From the NCBI RefSeq assembly GCF_033436665.1, contig NZ_JAWQFO010000003.1:62001-126000 (forward strand): 64,000 bases of DNA, given 5' to 3'. Below are positions 62,348-64,000 of the stretch, piece after piece. Under the pieces are notes generated by a model. The model did no database searches and was not told the origin of the DNA. It saw only the letters and a list, made by a program, of their open reading frames with translations. Made by a program: the position numbers and the translations under genes. This DNA comes from JAWQFO01 sp033436665. GTDB lineage: Bacteria; Pseudomonadota; Alphaproteobacteria; Rhodobacterales; Rhodobacteraceae. Numbering within the stretch: the first letter of the stretch is position 1; each line of letters starts with the position of its first letter.

Positions 62348-62974
62348 ATGCGCACCATCGCCACGCTTTCCACCGTTGCCGTCGCGGCCCTTCTGGCAGG
62401 CACGTGGTACCTCACCCGCCAACCGGCGGACGGAGACCCTTTCGCCTCCTGCCGCGCAGCGCAGGTTGCGGGTGGTGCCGGCAGCATCGGCGGGCCGTTC
62501 GAACTGGTCGATGCCACCGGCGAGACGGTGACCGATACGGATGTCATCACCGAACCGTCGCTGGTCTACTTCGGCTACACCTTCTGTCCGGACGTCTGCC
62601 CCTTCGACATGGCGCGCAATGCCGATGCGGTCGACCTGCTGCTCGAGCGCGACGTGCCGGTCACGCCGGTGTTCATCTCGATCGATCCCAAGCGCGACAC
62701 GCCCGAGGTGGTCGGGGATTTCGCGGCCAACCTGCATGACCGCGCGATCGGCCTGACCGGGTCGCCCGAGCAGGTCAAGGCGGCCAGCGAAGCCTACCGC
62801 ACCTACTACAAGGCGCATGACAACGGCGACGAGTTCTACCCCGTCGATCACTCGACTTTCACCTATCTCGTGATGCCAGGCACCGGCTTTGCCGAGTTCT
62901 ACCGGCGCGAGACGACGGCGGAAGAGATGGCGGAGTCGGTCGCCTGTTTCGCCGAGAACGCGCCCGAGGCCTGA
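62348..62974 (+). CDS. senC: SCO1/SenC copper chaperone
   Basis: A 208-residue membrane-anchored thioredoxin-fold protein of the SCO1/SenC/PrrC family, which delivers copper to the CuA site of cytochrome oxidase. The copper ligands are CPDVC (Cys80, Cys84) and His168 in PVDHSTF. It has an N-terminal anchor (IATLSTVAVAALLAGTWYL). It sits between regB and regA, as in Rhodobacter prrBCA. The start at 62348 is the only ATG that keeps the anchor at the N-terminus. Confidence 0.93.
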   Translation: MRTIATLSTVAVAALLAGTWYLTRQPADGDPFASCRAAQVAGGAGSIGGPFELVDATGETVTDTDVITEPSLVYFGYTFCPDVCPFDMARNADAVDLLLERDVPVTPVFISIDPKRDTPEVVGDFAANLHDRAIGLTGSPEQVKAASEAYRTYYKAHDNGDEFYPVDHSTFTYLVMPGTGFAEFYRRETTAEEMAESVACFAENAPEA

Positions 62975-63040
62975 CGCCCCGCGTTTGACGAGTCCGGTCC
63001 TCTGCCATAAATCCCCCTTTACACAACGGGATGACACGCA

Positions 63041-63595
63041 ATGGCCGATATCAGTGAACGCGCTCTGGGGGCAGACAAGTCCCTGCTTCTCGTCGATGAC
63101 GACGAGTCGTTTCTGCGCCGGCTTGCAAAGGCGATGGAAAAGCGCGGCTTCGAGGTCGAGATGGCGGAATCGGTGGCCGCCGGTCGCGCGATCGCCACGG
63201 CGCGGCCGCCGGCCTTCGCGGTGGTCGACCTGCGGCTCGAGGACGGCAACGGGCTCGATGTCGTGGAAGTCCTTCGGGAAAAGCGACCCGATGCGCGGGT
63301 GGTGGTGCTGACCGGCTACGGGGCCATCGCGACCGCCGTGGCCGCGGTCAAGATCGGGGCGACCGACTACCTGTCGAAACCCGCCGACGCCACCGATATC
63401 GTGAACGCGCTGCTGGCCAAGGGCGACGACATGCCACCGCCGCCGGAAAACCCGATGAGCGCCGACCGGGTGCGCTGGGAGCATATCCAGCGGGTCTACG
63501 AGCTTTGCGACCGCAACGTGAGCGAGACCGCGCGGCGCCTCTCGATGCACCGGCGCACCCTGCAGCGCATCCTTGCCAAGCGCTCGCCGCGCTGA
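63041..63595 (+). CDS. regA: Redox response regulator RegA/PrrA (ActR)
   Basis: A 184-residue regulator: receiver with DDD at 19-21 and the phospho-acceptor Asp63 in VVDLRLEDG (Asp63 in R. capsulatus too), a Pro-rich linker (MPPPPENP), and a C-terminal Fis-type helix-turn-helix NVSETARRLSMHRRTLQRIL. RegA controls photosynthesis, carbon and nitrogen fixation and respiration genes in Rhodobacter; the photosynthesis genes are not in this window, so phototrophy cannot be claimed. Confidence 0.95.
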   Translation: MADISERALGADKSLLLVDDDESFLRRLAKAMEKRGFEVEMAESVAAGRAIATARPPAFAVVDLRLEDGNGLDVVEVLREKRPDARVVVLTGYGAIATAVAAVKIGATDYLSKPADATDIVNALLAKGDDMPPPPENPMSADRVRWEHIQRVYELCDRNVSETARRLSMHRRTLQRILAKRSPR

Positions 63596-63598
63596 CCC

Positions 63599-64000
63599 TC
63601 AGGCGACCTGCCGTTTCAGCCAGCGGACGAACTGCCGGACCCGGGGCGAGACCCGCCCGGGCCGGGTGAGGATGTAGTAGGCGAGCTCTGTCTTGGCAGC
63701 CTCGCAGAGCACCACAAGACGGCCCGCGGCGACGTCGCGCTCCACGAGGGCCCAGGGCAGGATCGAGATCCCCTGCCCGGCAAGGATCGCTTGGTAGACC
63801 ATCATCAGGTTGTCGAGTTCGGTGACGCGCAGCGCGTCGAGGTCGAGCCCGTTGGCCCGCGCCCAGATCTTCTCTTCGTCGCGACCTGCCTCCATGAGAA
63901 GGTGCGCATCCCGGATATCCTCGAGGGCGCGGATCTTCAGCCGGTGGGCAAGCTCTGGCGCCGCGACGACCGCGTGGCCGGCGGAGACCAGCCGCTCTGT
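63599..64000 (-). CDS. LysR-family transcriptional regulator (partial; 5' part beyond window)
   Basis: The 3' part, about 133 residues, of a LysR-type regulator; the frame stays open to the window edge. The visible piece is the C-terminal effector-binding domain, with LDNLMMVYQAILAGQGISILPWALVERDVAAGRL and the closing RVRQFVRWLKRQ, as in GcvA-like members. The DNA-binding part lies outside. It converges on regA with three bases between. The target genes cannot be told. Confidence 0.85.
   Translation of the reverse strand, partial: TERLVSAGHAVVAAPELAHRLKIRALEDIRDAHLLMEAGRDEEKIWARANGLDLDALRVTELDNLMMVYQAILAGQGISILPWALVERDVAAGRLVVLCEAAKTELAYYILTRPGRVSPRVRQFVRWLKRQVA

Noticed and set aside
1..64000. 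CRISPR arrays, insertion sequences, prophage or integrase genes
   Set aside because: No regularly spaced repeats, transposase, integrase or phage structural gene was recognised on either strand.

Overview
The window is bacterial chromosomal DNA, G+C-rich and densely coded on both strands. It looks like an alphaproteobacterium of the Rhodobacterales (Roseobacter/Rhodobacter type). The reasons are the regB-senC-regA redox locus, the cluster parB-parA-rsmG-mnmG-mnmE-rho-hemJ facing maf-aroE-coaE-dnaQ-secB, HemJ as protoporphyrinogen oxidase, AddAB instead of RecBCD, and an AmgK/MurU recycling pair. I recognise no phage, insertion sequence, CRISPR array, tRNA or rRNA.

Layout. 1-6.4 kb: the end of hemH, two L,D-transpeptidase-family proteins, a CAP-domain lipoprotein, an alanine exporter (alaE), a secreted amidohydrolase and a 23S rRNA uracil methyltransferase. 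6.4-17.4 kb: two ABC exporter half-transporters, an hslO-nudix-cca run, a second Nudix gene, a response regulator/PP2C phosphatase divergent from an Hpt protein, then ilvA with a short-chain dehydrogenase. 17.4-28.9 kb: argG, a DUF7282-like periplasmic protein, a small membrane protein, a second secreted amidohydrolase, a sulfotransferase-like protein, msrA, maeB with a PfkB-family sugar kinase, and mutS. 28.9-33.1 kb: hrcA-grpE and, divergently, rph-rdgB-hemW.

33.1-44.1 kb is the most informative part. Genes to the left of about 40.5 kb (hemJ, rho, mnmE, mnmG, rsmG, parA, parB) point left and genes to the right (maf, aroE, coaE, dnaQ) point right. Between them lies a 404-bp non-coding gap with two very A+T-rich tracts. 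Two perfect 16-bp parS palindromes lie in the starts of mnmG and rsmG. Together these suggest that the gap is the chromosomal replication origin and that parABS beside it is its segregation system. The origin call is inference from gene order and composition.

44.1-64 kb: fxsA, a Tim44-like protein, mltA, an Smr protein, an MFS transporter and hslVU. Then comes a long leftward run in the order PAS protein, tsaE, amgK, murU, addB, addA, trxA, ending at a terminator. Last are regB divergent from senC and regA, and the 3' part of a LysR-family regulator cut by the window edge.

Genes that work together: parA/parB with the two parS sites; mnmE with mnmG (wobble-uridine modification of tRNA); hslV with hslU; addA with addB; amgK with murU (MurNAc recycling); hrcA with grpE (heat-shock control and chaperone); regB with regA (redox control) beside the copper-chaperone-like senC. 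Apart from the origin region, the least explained items are the response-regulator phosphatase/Hpt pair, the kinase-less PAS protein, the two amidohydrolases and the DUF7282-like protein.
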